Shown: positions 24,446-33,800, counted from the stretch's first letter. The stretch is DNA of 64,000 nucleotides from an uncultured Alcanivorax sp. (GCF_947258575.1 NZ_CAMYIV010000011.1:434001-498000), one strand, 5' to 3'. Translations and numbers: made by a program. The notes: generated from the sequence alone by a model not told the origin.

Positions 24446-25426
24446 TTACAGGCGTTTTTCCTGCACCATCCAGCGAATACAGTTTGCGATCATGGTGGCC
24501 AGTGGCACCTGATCGTTAAATCCCAGTTGCTGGACGGCTTTACTGCCGTCGGCATGCACCCGGCTGGTGACCAAGGCCACTTTTTCCGGTGTCAGCCGAG
24601 GCTCATTACCGGTAAACAGGCTGCCGATGGGGTATAGCTGTCCGGCCAGTTTCAATACCGCCGGCGGTACGGTTCGCGACGGGGCTTTTTTACCGAGTTG
24701 CCCGGCAATGGTCTGCACCAGCTCCAGAAAGCTGGCTTCCACCCCGGCCAGGATATAGCGCTCGCCGCATTGGCCGTGTTCCAGGGCTGACAGGTGGGCC
24801 TTGGCCACCTCTTCAACGGCACAGAAGTTACCCCCGCCCGGCGGCACCCCCGGCAGCTTGCCGTCCTGGATCAACTTGATCATCTGCGACCAGTTATGGG
24901 TGTCACCAGCGCCGATAATGCCGCAGGGATTCAGGATCACCGCGTCCAGCCCCTGGCGGATACCATTCTCTATTTCCTGTTCGGCGAGGTTCTTGCTGCG
25001 GTTGTAGCCGATCCAGTCGTTGGCCGCATTGGAGGGCGTCTGTTCGTTGATGGGGGTGTCCTGAATGCCCCAGGCGGAGATTGAGGAGGTATGGACAAAT
25101 CGGGCCGCCACGTTTTTCAGTGCCGCGCTGACCATGGCTCGGGTGCCCAGTACGTTATCCCGGTACTGTTGCGCGTTGCCACGCCGCCACAGGCTGGTAT
25201 TGCCGGCCACGTGAAAGACGGCATCCGGCGCTGCCGGCATCACCAGGGCCAATTCGGTGGCATTATCCAGCGGAGCCTGTACTACCTGAATGCCTTTGGC
25301 CTGAAGCGCCGCGGCATCACCCCGTGGCCGTATGACCGCAGTGACGTCCCAGCCTTTTTCCAGTAGCTGGTCGACAATGTGTCCACCGAGAAACCCCCGG
25401 GCCCCACTCACAAACGCCATTGGCAT
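24446..25426 (-). CDS. NAD-dependent epimerase / dihydroflavonol-reductase-like protein
   Basis: An extended SDR of 326 residues. The nucleotide site is FVSGARGFLGGHIVDQL (GxxGFxG), then VIRPRG, PLDN and VFHVAGNTSLW. The catalytic region has HTSSISAWG and YNRSKNLAE (YxxxK), and NPCGIIGAGD follows. The pattern fits the dihydroflavonol-4-reductase-like branch, which reduces carbonyls of sugars, steroids or lipid-like substrates; the substrate is unknown. Three ATGs lie close together; 25426 has the best spacing from AAAGAGGAG. It is divergent from the tRNA gene. Confidence 0.85.
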   Translation of the reverse strand: MPMAFVSGARGFLGGHIVDQLLEKGWDVTAVIRPRGDAAALQAKGIQVVQAPLDNATELALVMPAAPDAVFHVAGNTSLWRRGNAQQYRDNVLGTRAMVSAALKNVAARFVHTSSISAWGIQDTPINEQTPSNAANDWIGYNRSKNLAEQEIENGIRQGLDAVILNPCGIIGAGDTHNWSQMIKLIQDGKLPGVPPGGGNFCAVEEVAKAHLSALEHGQCGERYILAGVEASFLELVQTIAGQLGKKAPSRTVPPAVLKLAGQLYPIGSLFTGNEPRLTPEKVALVTSRVHADGSKAVQQLGFNDQVPLATMIANCIRWMVQEKRL

Positions 25427-25570
25427 GGCCATGCTCCTCTTTGTCATTCTGATCTTTAGGCAGTCTCTGAGCACGCAAACGGTTACTTAGAGACTCTTTC
25501 CGCAGTGTAACCTCAAACCTGTCATGATGGCGTGCCCACATCAGCGCTGGCAAAGGCGCATCCTTTTGAC

Positions 25571-25576
25571 TATATT
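25571..25576 (+). promoter_or_regulatory. Possible -10 element of the tRNA-Gly promoter
   Basis: TATATT lies 13 bases before the mature tRNA start. The -35 at the right distance (TGGCAA, 25548-25553) is weak, so this is tentative. Confidence 0.35.
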
Positions 25577-25589
25577 GCCGGTTGTTCAA

Positions 25590-25663
25590 GCGGGTGTAGT
25601 TCAATGGTAGAACGGCAGCTTCCCAAGCTGCATACGAGAGTTCGATTCTCTTCACCCGCTCCA
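25590..25663 (+). tRNA. glyU: tRNA-Gly (anticodon CCC)
   Basis: A full 74-base cloverleaf with encoded CCA. The acceptor GCGGGTG pairs with CACCCGC. The D arm is GTTCAATGGTAGAAC, and the anticodon stem GCAGC/GCTGC holds the loop TTCCCAA with anticodon CCC. The T arm is GAGAGTTCGATTCTC. It resembles E. coli glyU closely. It reads GGG codons. No integrase or duplicated 3' end is nearby, so it does not seem to be in use as an attachment site here. Confidence 0.97.
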
Positions 25664-25669
25664 TATCAA

Positions 25670-25696
25670 AAAAAGCCACCCATCGGGTGGCTTTTT
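25670..25696. terminator. Bidirectional terminator after the tRNA
   Basis: AAAAAGCCACCC-atc-GGGTGGCTTTTT (25670-25696) is a long A-stem-T hairpin that works on both strands. It ends the tRNA transcript and also lies just past the stop of the small minus-strand gene at 25718. Confidence 0.9.
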
Positions 25697-25717
25697 GTTT
25701 TTCCGGCTCCGGCGTTT

Positions 25718-26002
25718 TCAGATCGGGTAGGCAAGAAACTGTCCGCCGAGCCGGAACAGCACCTGCACCTGCATGCCGTCCTCCATGTCTGTGGCGGCGT
25801 CCCGCGCCAGCATGATGTAAGGGTAGCGGTGAGCCCAGGCGCAAGGCTTCACATAATGGGGAAAGGACGGGTCAGGTGCGTCGGCGACAAAGCTGTCACT
25901 TTCTCGGTGATAGAGCACATATCCCTGAAACGCGGCGCTGGCCGGCAGCCCCATTTCTTCCAGAAAGTCGGACATCCAGCCCGGGTTACCTTCAAGCATC
26001 AT
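25718..26002 (-). CDS. Hypothetical 94-residue protein
   Basis: I recognise no family. The product is soluble and slightly acidic, with aromatic-rich strands (AAFQGYVLYHRESDSFVAD, AWAHRYPYIMLARDAAT) and a closing hydrophobic strand VQVLFRLGGQFLAYPI. This looks like a small alpha/beta domain. Two adjacent ATGs could start it; CAGGG lies upstream at moderate distance. It ends at a bidirectional terminator. Coding bias and a full frame support it as real. Confidence 0.55.
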   Translation of the reverse strand: MMLEGNPGWMSDFLEEMGLPASAAFQGYVLYHRESDSFVADAPDPSFPHYVKPCAWAHRYPYIMLARDAATDMEDGMQVQVLFRLGGQFLAYPI

Positions 26003-26140
26003 GACTACACCCTGATGGCGGCATTGTTAATGCCAACCCTAAGGCAGCCATGGCGGCGTTTGGATATGCCTTTCTTTGCGTTTTGTTACGTTGCTGTGTG
26101 TTCTGTCAGGGCCGGTATCGATGGTGTGGAAATGTCATTT

Positions 26141-26160
26141 AACTGTACATAAGTACAGTA
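26141..26160 (+). promoter_or_regulatory. LexA (SOS) box upstream of umuDC
   Basis: AACTGT-acataagt-ACAGTA matches CTGT-N8-ACAG with a palindromic core. It ends 42 bases before the chosen umuD start and would cover the promoter, so the operon should be under LexA control as in E. coli. Confidence 0.92.
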
Positions 26161-26202
26161 TTTGATAGCATGGCTCCATCGTTATCTTTCCTGTGGTGTC
26201 CC

Positions 26203-26607
26203 ATGATTGCGCTGCCTTTTTTCACCGAATGTGTTGCTGCCGGTTTTCCGTCCCCGGCCCAGGGTTATATGGAGGCGCCGCTGGATCTGAATCAGCTATG
26301 CATTGGCCAGCAGGAGGCCACTTTTCTGCTTCGGGTAGAGGGGGACTCCATGCTGGACGCGGGAATTTTCCCGGACGACATTCTGGTGGTGGATCGCTCC
26401 CTGGAGCCATCCCACGGTGATGTGGTGGTGGCGTCGCTGAATGGGGAGTTCACCGTGAAGGAGTTGCGGCTGAGGCCACAGCCCATGCTGATGCCACGTA
26501 ACCCCCGCTATGCAGCGATATCGCTGTCAGATCAGGAGTGGGAGTTGTTTGGTGTGGTGACATTTTCCCTTCATGCACACCGGTCGGTGGCCCGGTCCCG
26601 GCGGTGA
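26203..26607 (+). CDS. umuD: UmuD, translesion polymerase V subunit (self-cleaving)
   Basis: UmuD of 134 residues. Ser49 in GDSM and Lys86 in FTVKEL form the Ser/Lys dyad, 37 residues apart as in E. coli (60/97). The cut site is Ala13-Gly14 in AAGFPSPA, matching Cys24-Gly25. RecA-aided self-cleavage yields active UmuD', which joins UmuC. The ATG at 26203 leaves a short untranslated leader after the LexA box; an in-frame ATG at 26170 would begin inside the promoter region. The short N-terminus before the cut site (13 instead of 24 residues) leaves either start open. The umuC start lies five bases past the stop. Confidence 0.92.
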   Translation: MIALPFFTECVAAGFPSPAQGYMEAPLDLNQLCIGQQEATFLLRVEGDSMLDAGIFPDDILVVDRSLEPSHGDVVVASLNGEFTVKELRLRPQPMLMPRNPRYAAISLSDQEWELFGVVTFSLHAHRSVARSRR

Positions 26608-26612
26608 GTGCC

Positions 26613-27884
26613 ATGTTTGCCCTGGTCGATTGCAACAGTTTCTATGCCTCCTGTGAGCGCGTTTTTCGACCGGATCTGGCGGGGCGTCCGGTGGTGGTGC
26701 TGTCCAATAATGACGGCTGCATCGTGGCCGGTTCTGCCGAGGCCAAGGCGCTGGGAGTGAGAACCGGCATGCCATTGTTCGAGGCTCGGGATCTGATTCG
26801 CAAGCACCGGGTCGCGGTGTTCTCCTCCAACTATGTACTCTACGGGGATCTCTCCCGGCGGGTGATGGCGTCACTGGCTACCCTGGTGCCAGCGGTGGAG
26901 GTGTACTCCATTGATGAGGCCTTTCTGGATCTGTCCCTGATGCGACCTGAGGAGCTGCAGCCGTTGGGGTTGGCGCTCCGCGAACGGGTAGGCAAATGGG
27001 TGGGTGTGCCGGTGTGTGTGGGAGTGGCTCCCACCAAGACCCTGGCCAAGCTGGCCAACCATGCCGCCAAGACGTACCCACAGACCGGGGGTGTGCTGGT
27101 GCTGACGGATCCGCGGTGGCGTGAGCGCTTGCTGGCACGTACGCCGGTCTCGGCGGTTTGGGGCATCGGCCGGCGGCTGGGGCAGCGTCTCAATGATATG
27201 GAGATCGAGACGGCTCTGGATCTGGCCCGTGCCGATTGCTGTCTGATCCGTAAGCGGTTCTCTGTGGTTCAGGAACGGGTGGTACGGGAGTTGAACGGTG
27301 AGAGTTGCCTCCCCCTGGAAGCCCGTCAGGAGCCCCGTCAGCAAATTATCCATTCCCGCTCTTTCGGGGAGCCGGTGGCGTCGCTGGCAGCGGTGCGTCA
27401 GGCGGTTAGTGACTTCGCTGCCCGGGCGGCAGAAAGCATGCGTGCAGAAGGACTCAGTGCCGGTGCTATCAGTGTCTATCTGCGTACCGCCCCGATGGGT
27501 AAGCCGCAGCAGTTATTCCCCGATTCTGCCCGGGCAAGTCTGTCGCCAGCCACGGTAGATACCCGGGTAATGGTGCGCCACGCGGTGGAGATGGTAGAGG
27601 CCCTCTGGCAGGCCGGTTATCGCTATGGCAAGGCGGGTGTCATGCTGACGGACCTGGGGCCGGCGGGGCGCGAGCAGGTCACCCTGTTTCGGGAGGACGA
27701 CAGCGCGGAGGAAGGGAAGGCGTTAATGCAGGTGATGGATACCATCAACCGCAGCGGCAAGGGCAAGGTATGGTTGGCGGGCCGGGGGATGAATCAGAGT
27801 GAACGGTGTGTCTGGGCCATGCGCCGGGCCCATTTATCGCCGGCCTATACTACCCGCTGGGCCGATCTGCCCCGGGCTCGATGA
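26613..27884 (+). CDS. umuC: UmuC, Y-family DNA polymerase V catalytic subunit
   Basis: Y-family polymerase of 423 residues, the E. coli UmuC size. It begins [18 protein letters not shown] with the first metal-binding Asp and steric-gate Tyr, then [12 protein letters not shown], and [12 protein letters not shown] with the second acidic pair. Helix-hairpin-helix and little-finger domains follow, with SRSFGEPV. It copies damaged DNA with UmuD'. The frame is open further upstream, but the ATG at 26613 gives the proper N-terminus and sits just past the umuD stop. The gene pair is SOS controlled. Confidence 0.95.
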   Translation: MFALVDCNSFYASCERVFRPDLAGRPVVVLSNNDGCIVAGSAEAKALGVRTGMPLFEARDLIRKHRVAVFSSNYVLYGDLSRRVMASLATLVPAVEVYSIDEAFLDLSLMRPEELQPLGLALRERVGKWVGVPVCVGVAPTKTLAKLANHAAKTYPQTGGVLVLTDPRWRERLLARTPVSAVWGIGRRLGQRLNDMEIETALDLARADCCLIRKRFSVVQERVVRELNGESCLPLEARQEPRQQIIHSRSFGEPVASLAAVRQAVSDFAARAAESMRAEGLSAGAISVYLRTAPMGKPQQLFPDSARASLSPATVDTRVMVRHAVEMVEALWQAGYRYGKAGVMLTDLGPAGREQVTLFREDDSAEEGKALMQVMDTINRSGKGKVWLAGRGMNQSERCVWAMRRAHLSPAYTTRWADLPRAR

Positions 27885-27906
27885 GCCGCGGGGCAGAGGG
27901 TAGGGC

Positions 27907-29367
27907 TCAGACAGCGGTCATCGGTACCTGTTCGAGCATACGTTCCTCGATACGGTCCAGACGGGCACGACAGTCGCGGAAGGTGCGGCTGATGGCGGTG
28001 GTGTTGGCCACCATGTCGAGCTTGGGCCAGGTGGCCTTTTCCCCCTTGCGGATGTAGTTGCGTACATCCTGCAGGGTAGGGTTATTAAGCACTTTGAAGG
28101 CATTCATGGGCTGGCGCGGCGGGATCATATTGATATCGCCGATATACTTCTGGGTGACCATGCTCTTGGCCTTGTCGAACATCAGACCCACGTCGTTGGA
28201 TTCCACCCGGCGCTGTATCAGTTGCAGAGCGTAGCGCAGATTCATGGAGACATTCTTCAGTCCCCAGTCCGCCAGGGTGCTCATTGAGCTGTCGGTATTT
28301 TCGTTACGCGACAGGAAAGGCACCACATGGGGGTTGGTCTGGCTGACGATGGAATGGTTGACGCCATACAGCCGTGACAGGCGGCGGATGGGCAGGTCGT
28401 CGACGATGGAGCCATCCACGAACTTGCGGCCGGGAATATAGGGTACCCGCTCGCCATCAATATTCTTGGCCCACAGGGAGACCGGCGGATAGATGCCGGG
28501 AATCGCGCAGGATGCCAGTGATGCCTTGCGGATCAGCACATTGGGCGAGGTGCGCCAGTTGAGCAGACGGGCATGCTGATTACGGTCGTAGGGGCTCACG
28601 GTAATGTTGATTTCACGGCCGGTGTGCCGGTAGGCCTCCTCGAAGGTCATGTCGAGGATGTTTTCTTCCAGGCAGGCTTCCAGGTGGTCGCCATCCAGCA
28701 CCGGGGTGCCACGGACGATGCCCTTCCAGCCCAGCACCTTGAAGGCTTCCAGGTAGATGTTTTCCGGTTCCAGCTTGAGCTTCAGTTCTTCATCGTTGTG
28801 GGTACCCACAACGGACGCAATGATGCTGCCGGCACTGGAGCCGGAGATCACCGAAGGCAGTAGCCCCTGTTCCCACAGGCAGCGGGCCACGCCGATATGA
28901 AACAGACCCAGCGCGGCGCCACCGGAGAGCATCAGACAGCTCTGGCCAAAGGCCTGGCCGGTGGTTTCGAAGAAATCCAGCTTTTCCTTGAGCCCGAATT
29001 CCTTGAAGTTGGTGTCGCACAGGTAGTTCAGGGCGATGGTGACTTCTTCGAGATAATTCTCGATCAGGCGTTTGGTGCCCACGCGGGTTTGTTGATAGAG
29101 CCGCGGGTTGGAAATGTTGCCCAGATTGCCATGCAGGCCTTCGTGCAGGTGAAACACCAGCTTGTTGACGTCATTGCGTTCACGGGCCTGGCGGATCTGC
29201 CACAGGCGATTGCGGATCAACTCGTAGTCGTAATGGGGAGAGCGATCAATTTCTTTCCATTCGTCCGCCCCGGAAAGACGGTCGTGTTCGCGGCTGGCTT
29301 CGTACCACTCTTCGTAGGTTTCAGCGTGCTCGATGGCCCGATCCAGTTGTTTGAGAGTGCCTTTCAT
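27907..29367 (-). CDS. Patatin-like phospholipase with N-terminal DUF3336
   Basis: A 486-residue patatin-like lipid hydrolase. The N-terminal 130 residues fit DUF3336 (TYEEWYEASREHDRLSGADEW). The patatin core follows: MLSGGAALGLFHIGVA (oxyanion glycines), nucleophile elbow GSSAG, and the Asp of the dyad in FVDGSIVDDLPI. This build is shared with yeast TGL3/4/5 triacylglycerol lipases and many bacterial proteins. In an oil- or storage-lipid-using bacterium it may cleave phospholipids or stored lipids; this is inference. The ATG at 29367 follows GGAGACCTGC; the longer frame to 29493 lacks support. Confidence 0.88.
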   Translation of the reverse strand: MKGTLKQLDRAIEHAETYEEWYEASREHDRLSGADEWKEIDRSPHYDYELIRNRLWQIRQARERNDVNKLVFHLHEGLHGNLGNISNPRLYQQTRVGTKRLIENYLEEVTIALNYLCDTNFKEFGLKEKLDFFETTGQAFGQSCLMLSGGAALGLFHIGVARCLWEQGLLPSVISGSSAGSIIASVVGTHNDEELKLKLEPENIYLEAFKVLGWKGIVRGTPVLDGDHLEACLEENILDMTFEEAYRHTGREINITVSPYDRNQHARLLNWRTSPNVLIRKASLASCAIPGIYPPVSLWAKNIDGERVPYIPGRKFVDGSIVDDLPIRRLSRLYGVNHSIVSQTNPHVVPFLSRNENTDSSMSTLADWGLKNVSMNLRYALQLIQRRVESNDVGLMFDKAKSMVTQKYIGDINMIPPRQPMNAFKVLNNPTLQDVRNYIRKGEKATWPKLDMVANTTAISRTFRDCRARLDRIEERMLEQVPMTAV

Positions 29368-29531
29368 GCAGGTCTCCGCCATTGGCAACGTCTGAACACC
29401 CCTTGTGCTGCAGGCCACGCCCTTCGAGCCAGCCTGAAAGAAGGGGAGTTCAGAGGCTCCCTTGTTGTCATTAGTTGATGTCAGTATAGCCATGACCGGT
29501 GGCGGGTTTTAAGGCTTTGTAGGACAAAAAG

Positions 29532-29559
29532 AACGCGGCCGAAAAGAAAAGGCCGCGTT
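29532..29559 (-). terminator. Rho-independent terminator
   Basis: On the minus strand, stem AACGCGGCC / GGCCGCGTT with a ten-base loop is followed by CTTTTTG. It ends the small gene at 29615-29923, about 55 bases after its stop. Confidence 0.8.
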
Positions 29560-29614
29560 TATATGGGCAGAATTGCCTAACAGGCGATCAGCGCAAGCTG
29601 ATGGGGTGGGGCGG

Positions 29615-29923
29615 TTAGCCGGGCAGGGCCCGAGCCACATCTTCCAGTACCCGGATCATGTTCATGGCCCGGAATGGATGGGACAGGGTGAAAGGGGCGT
29701 CTGGCCGGTCCTGTGAGCTCGGATAAACCAGGATGCAGGGTTTGTCACTCTTGCTGGAGGTGGCTCGGCGGCCATCTTTGGCGGCCACCAGTAGAACGTC
29801 GGCCTGCCCCGGGTCGGCATTTTCCCAGATGACACTACAGCGGCCATTGATGATGCCCATCATGGAAACAAAGGCGCTGGCAGAGTCATGGGTGAGGCCG
29901 CTGACGGAAATTTTTCGGTTCAT
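29615..29923 (-). CDS. Hypothetical 102-residue protein
   Basis: No named family recognised. The fold pattern looks like a degenerate receiver or the last part of one: VIWENADPGQADVLLVAAKDG (strand and acidic residue), KPCILVYPS (strand), then LSHPFRAMNMIRVLEDVARAL, which recalls the KP-loop and last helix of receivers. The usual lysine of the KP motif is a His here. This resemblance is my inference. It has its own terminator; about 197 bases upstream, before the AraC gene, hold no coding frame and only a CCGGCGTAGCCGG hairpin. Confidence 0.6.
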   Translation of the reverse strand: MNRKISVSGLTHDSASAFVSMMGIINGRCSVIWENADPGQADVLLVAAKDGRRATSSKSDKPCILVYPSSQDRPDAPFTLSHPFRAMNMIRVLEDVARALPG

Positions 29924-30120
29924 GGTGCGTCCCTGTAACGGTTCCCGAAACCGGCGTAGCCGGTGGTTTGAGGGAACTTCGTGATCCCTTGGGAACTGTT
30001 GTAGTCAACCTGTGGCGGTATGGGCAAAGCGATAACGACCAGCGGCGGTTAGGTAGACACTGAACGGGATTATGAGGAAATGCGCATAAGAGAAAGCCGA
30101 CAAAGCGTGTAAGTGATTTC

Positions 30121-31149
30121 CTACAAATCCGGCTTTTGTTGGGTGCGAAACTGGCCAGGGGTCATCCCCGTATGCCGCTTGAAGCTGCGCTGAAACGACC
30201 GAATATCCGAGTAGCCCAGGGCTTCGGCGATCTCCGCCTGGGGGGCCGGGCTCTGGCAGAGTAATTGGCGGGCCTGATGCAGTCGCACCTGGTCCAGCAG
30301 TTTCTGCCAGCTGTGGCCTTCATCGGCGAGCCGACGGTGCAGGGTGCGCACGTTCATACCCAGCCGTTCGGCGATGGTTTCCTTGCGCGGCAGGGAATGG
30401 CCAATGGCATCCTGAATGCACTGTTTTACCCGCTGGGCCAGGCTGGTTTCCACGCCCAGCTGGTGAAGCTGTTGAATGGCGTGGGCTTCCAGGGTCGACA
30501 GCAATAGCGGGTCCGGCTGGCGAATCGGTTGTTCCAGCAGGTCCGGCGGACCGATCAGGGCAGAGCAGGGTTGCGCGAACCGCACCTCGCAGAGAAACAC
30601 CCTCTGGTACTCCTCAACAAGTGCGGGGCTGGGTCTGGGATGTTCCAGCCAGACTTCGGCGGGGGCCAGTTGGTCATTGCCGGTCAGCCAGCGGGCGTAG
30701 CGGATCCAGGAGCCCAGCACATTGTCTATCAGGTGTTGGCGCGCGGGTTGTTGTCTGTAGCGACAGTCCCAGCGAATGGCGGCCTGGTTGTCGTCAATGC
30801 GGGTATCGGTGGTACCCATGTCGCCCACCAGCTTTTCATAGAGGCTGACCTTGGACAGGGCCTCCTGAAGGGTGCCGGCACTCATGGCGATGTAACCCAT
30901 CACATTGTAGGAGCCCGGCTGGACAAACTCGGAGGTGTGCAGGCCGAAGAGCGGGTCGCGGGAGTGATCGATCAGCGTGTGCAGCAGCGCCTGGAAGCTG
31001 ACACCGGGAATGCGGGCGTCCGGCTGGCGGACCCGTTCCAAATCCAGGGCTGCGGAATCCAACGCGGCAGCAATATCCAGCCCCCGGGCTTCACCGTGGG
31101 CAAGATACTGCTGCAGCGCGGCGCTGCAGATCTGACCGAGGCTATCCAT
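30121..31149 (-). CDS. AraC family transcriptional regulator (OruR-like)
   Basis: A 342-residue regulator with an N-terminal ligand domain of the arabinose-binding-like AraC type (about residues 15-200, GSYNVMGYIAMSAGTLQEALSKVSLYEKLVG) and a C-terminal double helix-turn-helix (RLGMNVRTLHRRLADEGHSWQKLLDQVRL and ALGYSDIRSFQRSFKRHTGMTPGQFR). It overlaps the end of the SIMPL gene by one base, so both may be one transcript. Ligand and targets are unknown. A second member of the same subfamily is at 54737. Confidence 0.9.
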   Translation of the reverse strand: MDSLGQICSAALQQYLAHGEARGLDIAAALDSAALDLERVRQPDARIPGVSFQALLHTLIDHSRDPLFGLHTSEFVQPGSYNVMGYIAMSAGTLQEALSKVSLYEKLVGDMGTTDTRIDDNQAAIRWDCRYRQQPARQHLIDNVLGSWIRYARWLTGNDQLAPAEVWLEHPRPSPALVEEYQRVFLCEVRFAQPCSALIGPPDLLEQPIRQPDPLLLSTLEAHAIQQLHQLGVETSLAQRVKQCIQDAIGHSLPRKETIAERLGMNVRTLHRRLADEGHSWQKLLDQVRLHQARQLLCQSPAPQAEIAEALGYSDIRSFQRSFKRHTGMTPGQFRTQQKPDL

Positions 31150-31850
31150 TAATCCAGTTCGAAGGTGATCTGGACCCGGGCGGTGATATCGGTTTCGCCG
31201 GGCCGGTAGCTGTCGGCGTTACCGCTTTCCTTGCTGCGCGCCATCATCATTACCGGTTGCGGAGGCTGGAAATCCTGGGCCTGGATCTGGATAGCCTTGC
31301 CAAGCTCCCGATCAGCGGCCTCGGCGATGATGCTGGCCCGCTGGCGGGCATCTGCCACGGCTTTCTCCAGAGCCTGGTTGGCCAGCTCGTCGGCGTTGCT
31401 GACTTCGGTGCCGGCCGGGCGAATATCCCGCAAACCCTGCTTGGCCAGGCCGTCGAGCAGCTGGGTATAGGTGTTCAGGCCATTGGCGCGGAAGGTGACG
31501 TCACGGCTTACCTGATGGCCGATCAGTTTACGCTCCGGTTGGTATTGCCATTGCGGCTGAACGCGCAGATCGCTGGCGCGCACCTGTTTTTCCTCAATAT
31601 CCAGGTCGTCCGCCAGGTCGAGCATATCGGCTACGGTGTCGTCGACGCGGGATTTCATGGCGGCAATGTCGTCGCCCTGTTCGCTGGCAGTCGCTACCAC
31701 GCGGAAAATATCCGGTTGGGCTGCGATGTCGCCACTACCTGACACGGTGATGCTGTCAGGCCCGTGATTGATAAGATGGGGGGCATCGTTGCAGGCCGTC
31801 AGGCTCAATGCCCCCAGGGCGATCAGGGATGCGGCGGTGATGCGTTTCAT
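31149..31850 (-). CDS. SIMPL-domain lipoprotein (DUF541)
   Basis: A 233-residue SIMPL/DUF541 protein. It starts with a lipoprotein signal, MKRITAASLIALGALSLTAC, with Cys20 in the lipobox. Then come ITVSGSGDIAAQPDIFRVVATASEQG (first SIMPL strand pair), VRASDLRVQPQWQY, and a C-terminal ITARVQITFELD. The family is envelope located and its biochemical role is poorly known. It is divergent from apbC and overlaps the AraC gene by one base. Confidence 0.88.
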   Translation of the reverse strand: MKRITAASLIALGALSLTACNDAPHLINHGPDSITVSGSGDIAAQPDIFRVVATASEQGDDIAAMKSRVDDTVADMLDLADDLDIEEKQVRASDLRVQPQWQYQPERKLIGHQVSRDVTFRANGLNTYTQLLDGLAKQGLRDIRPAGTEVSNADELANQALEKAVADARQRASIIAEAADRELGKAIQIQAQDFQPPQPVMMMARSKESGNADSYRPGETDITARVQITFELD

Positions 31851-32013
31851 GGACTCTCCTTGTACTGCCGTGCAATCGGCATTCTATTTTGCGCATTTAC
31901 AGCGGGATAACCACCCCATGGTTCGCGTTTGTGCAACGAATAACTTCCACGAAGGTGGCTTGGTTGTTGACGGCTTAGCCCCTATCATCGCACCTCTCGA
32001 AACGGAGGCCATC

Positions 32014-33099
32014 ATGAGTTCAGCCGAGCAACGCATTCGACAGCAACTGGGCGATTTTATTCCCGACGATCTGGGCGTCAGCCTGACATCGGTGGATGCC
32101 ATTGAATCACTGACCGTGGACAACAGTACCGTCCATGCCCGAATCGTTCTGGGATTTCCGATTGACGGTATTCGTGAGGACTTGGCAGCACAGATTCGGG
32201 AGCATCTGAGTGAGGTGCTGGAAGGCCGTGAGCTGACCCTGGTGCTGGAGGCGGACATCATCCCGCACCGGGCCCAGAGCAGCTTGCCGGCAATGGACCA
32301 GGTAGCCAATGTGATTGCCATAGCCTCCGGCAAAGGCGGGGTGGGCAAGTCCACCACAGCGGTGAATCTGGCGTTGGCGTTACAGGCTGAAGGCGCCCGG
32401 GTGGGTCTGCTGGATGCGGACGTGTTCGGTCCCAGCCAGCCGCTGATGCTGGGCCTGCCGGACGGCACCCGCCCGGAAGTGCTGGAAGGAAAGTTCTTTG
32501 TGCCGGTGGAGGCCTATGGGCTGCAGACCATGTCCATGGGCTATCTGACCACCAAGCAGACCCCGGTGGTCTGGCGCGGCCCGAAAGCCAGTGGTGCACT
32601 GGTGCAAATGATGGAGCAGACCCGCTGGCATAAGCTGGATTACCTGCTGGTGGATCTGCCCCCGGGCACCGGCGATATCCAGCTGACACTGGCCCAGAAA
32701 ATTCCGGTGGCTGGTGCGGTAATCATCACCACGCCCCAGGACATTGCCCTGCTGGATGCCATCAAGGGCGTGGAAATGTTTCGTAAGGTGGATATCCGCG
32801 TGCTGGGCATTGTGGAGAACATGGCGGTACATATCTGCAGCCAGTGTGGCCATAAAGAGCATGTGTTCGGTCAGGGCGGCGGGGAAAGGATGGCCAGTGA
32901 ATACCACACCGAAGTACTGGCGGCCCTGCCATTGTCCCTGCGAATCCGGGAACAGGCTGACAGCGGCCAACCGGTGGTGGCGGCCTGCCCGGACAGTGAG
33001 GAGACCGGCCTGTACCGTCAGGCAGCCCGCCGGTTGGCGGCCAGACTGTCATTGACGGAAGCCGGCAAGCGGGCGTTTCCCAAGGTGACACAACATTGA
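32014..33099 (+). CDS. apbC: ApbC/Mrp iron-sulfur cluster carrier ATPase
   Basis: A 361-residue P-loop ATPase of the Mrp/NBP35 family, which carries [4Fe-4S] clusters to apoproteins. An N-terminal DUF59/MIP18-like domain (residues 1-85) precedes the deviant Walker A IASGKGGVGKST, the LLDADVFGPSQP switch, VDLPPGTGD, and the cluster-binding pair in HICSQCG (CxxC). The frame is open upstream to 31768, but the ATG at 32014 follows AACGGAGGCC and gives the normal N-terminus. Monocistronic as far as can be seen. Confidence 0.95.
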   Translation: MSSAEQRIRQQLGDFIPDDLGVSLTSVDAIESLTVDNSTVHARIVLGFPIDGIREDLAAQIREHLSEVLEGRELTLVLEADIIPHRAQSSLPAMDQVANVIAIASGKGGVGKSTTAVNLALALQAEGARVGLLDADVFGPSQPLMLGLPDGTRPEVLEGKFFVPVEAYGLQTMSMGYLTTKQTPVVWRGPKASGALVQMMEQTRWHKLDYLLVDLPPGTGDIQLTLAQKIPVAGAVIITTPQDIALLDAIKGVEMFRKVDIRVLGIVENMAVHICSQCGHKEHVFGQGGGERMASEYHTEVLAALPLSLRIREQADSGQPVVAACPDSEETGLYRQAARRLAARLSLTEAGKRAFPKVTQH

Positions 33100-33194
33100 G
33101 GGACGAGGTCGGTCAGGCCTGCTGCGTGCGGCGTTTCATGCTGCTACCATTGTCCGCTTGAACGCCAACCACCCCGGAATTTTGAGGCGCAACA

Positions 33195-33764
33195 ATGACG
33201 ATTAAATCGGATCGCTGGATTACCCGCATGGCCGCCGAAAAAGGCATGATCGAGCCCTTTCAGAGTGGGCAGATCCGCGCGGATGAAAATGGCGAAAAAA
33301 TGATTTCCTATGGTGTGTCCAGCTACGGGTACGATGTGCGCTGTGCGGATGAATTCAAGGTGTTCACCAATATTCATTCCGCCACGGTAGACCCCAAGGC
33401 TTTCGATGAGCGCAGCTTCGTGGACATCAAAGGCGACTACTGCATCATCCCGCCCAACTCCTTTGCCCTGGCCCGCACCGTGGAATATTTCCGCATTCCC
33501 CGTAATGTGCTGACCATCTGTCTGGGCAAGTCCACCTACGCGCGCTGCGGCATTATCGTCAATGTGACGCCCCTGGAACCGGAGTGGGAGGGCCATGTGA
33601 CTCTGGAGTTCTCCAACACCACCACGCTGCCGGCAAAAATTTATGCTCACGAGGGTGTAGCGCAGATGCTGTTCTTTGAATCCGATGAGATGTGCGAAAC
33701 GTCTTATATGGATCGGGGCGGGAAATACCAGGGCCAGCGTGGTGTGACCCTGCCACGGGCCTGA
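33195..33764 (+). CDS. dcd: dCTP deaminase
   Basis: A 189-residue dCTP deaminase, which converts dCTP to dUTP for thymidylate supply. Diagnostic segments are [20 protein letters not shown] at the N-terminus, [31 protein letters not shown] in the core (with the catalytic Glu and the Ser/Arg pair), and the C-terminal [15 protein letters not shown], which closes on the nucleotide. Length is the same as the E. coli enzyme. It has its own ribosome site region (GAGGCGCAACA). Confidence 0.96.
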   Translation: MTIKSDRWITRMAAEKGMIEPFQSGQIRADENGEKMISYGVSSYGYDVRCADEFKVFTNIHSATVDPKAFDERSFVDIKGDYCIIPPNSFALARTVEYFRIPRNVLTICLGKSTYARCGIIVNVTPLEPEWEGHVTLEFSNTTTLPAKIYAHEGVAQMLFFESDEMCETSYMDRGGKYQGQRGVTLPRA

Positions 33765-33800
33765 AACTGTCGCCGCTCCTACAGTGGTTCTATCAACCCA

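Noticed and set aside
25590-25663. tRNA-Gly as an integration site of a mobile element
   Set aside because: No integrase, no duplicated 3' tRNA end and no change in gene type on either side.
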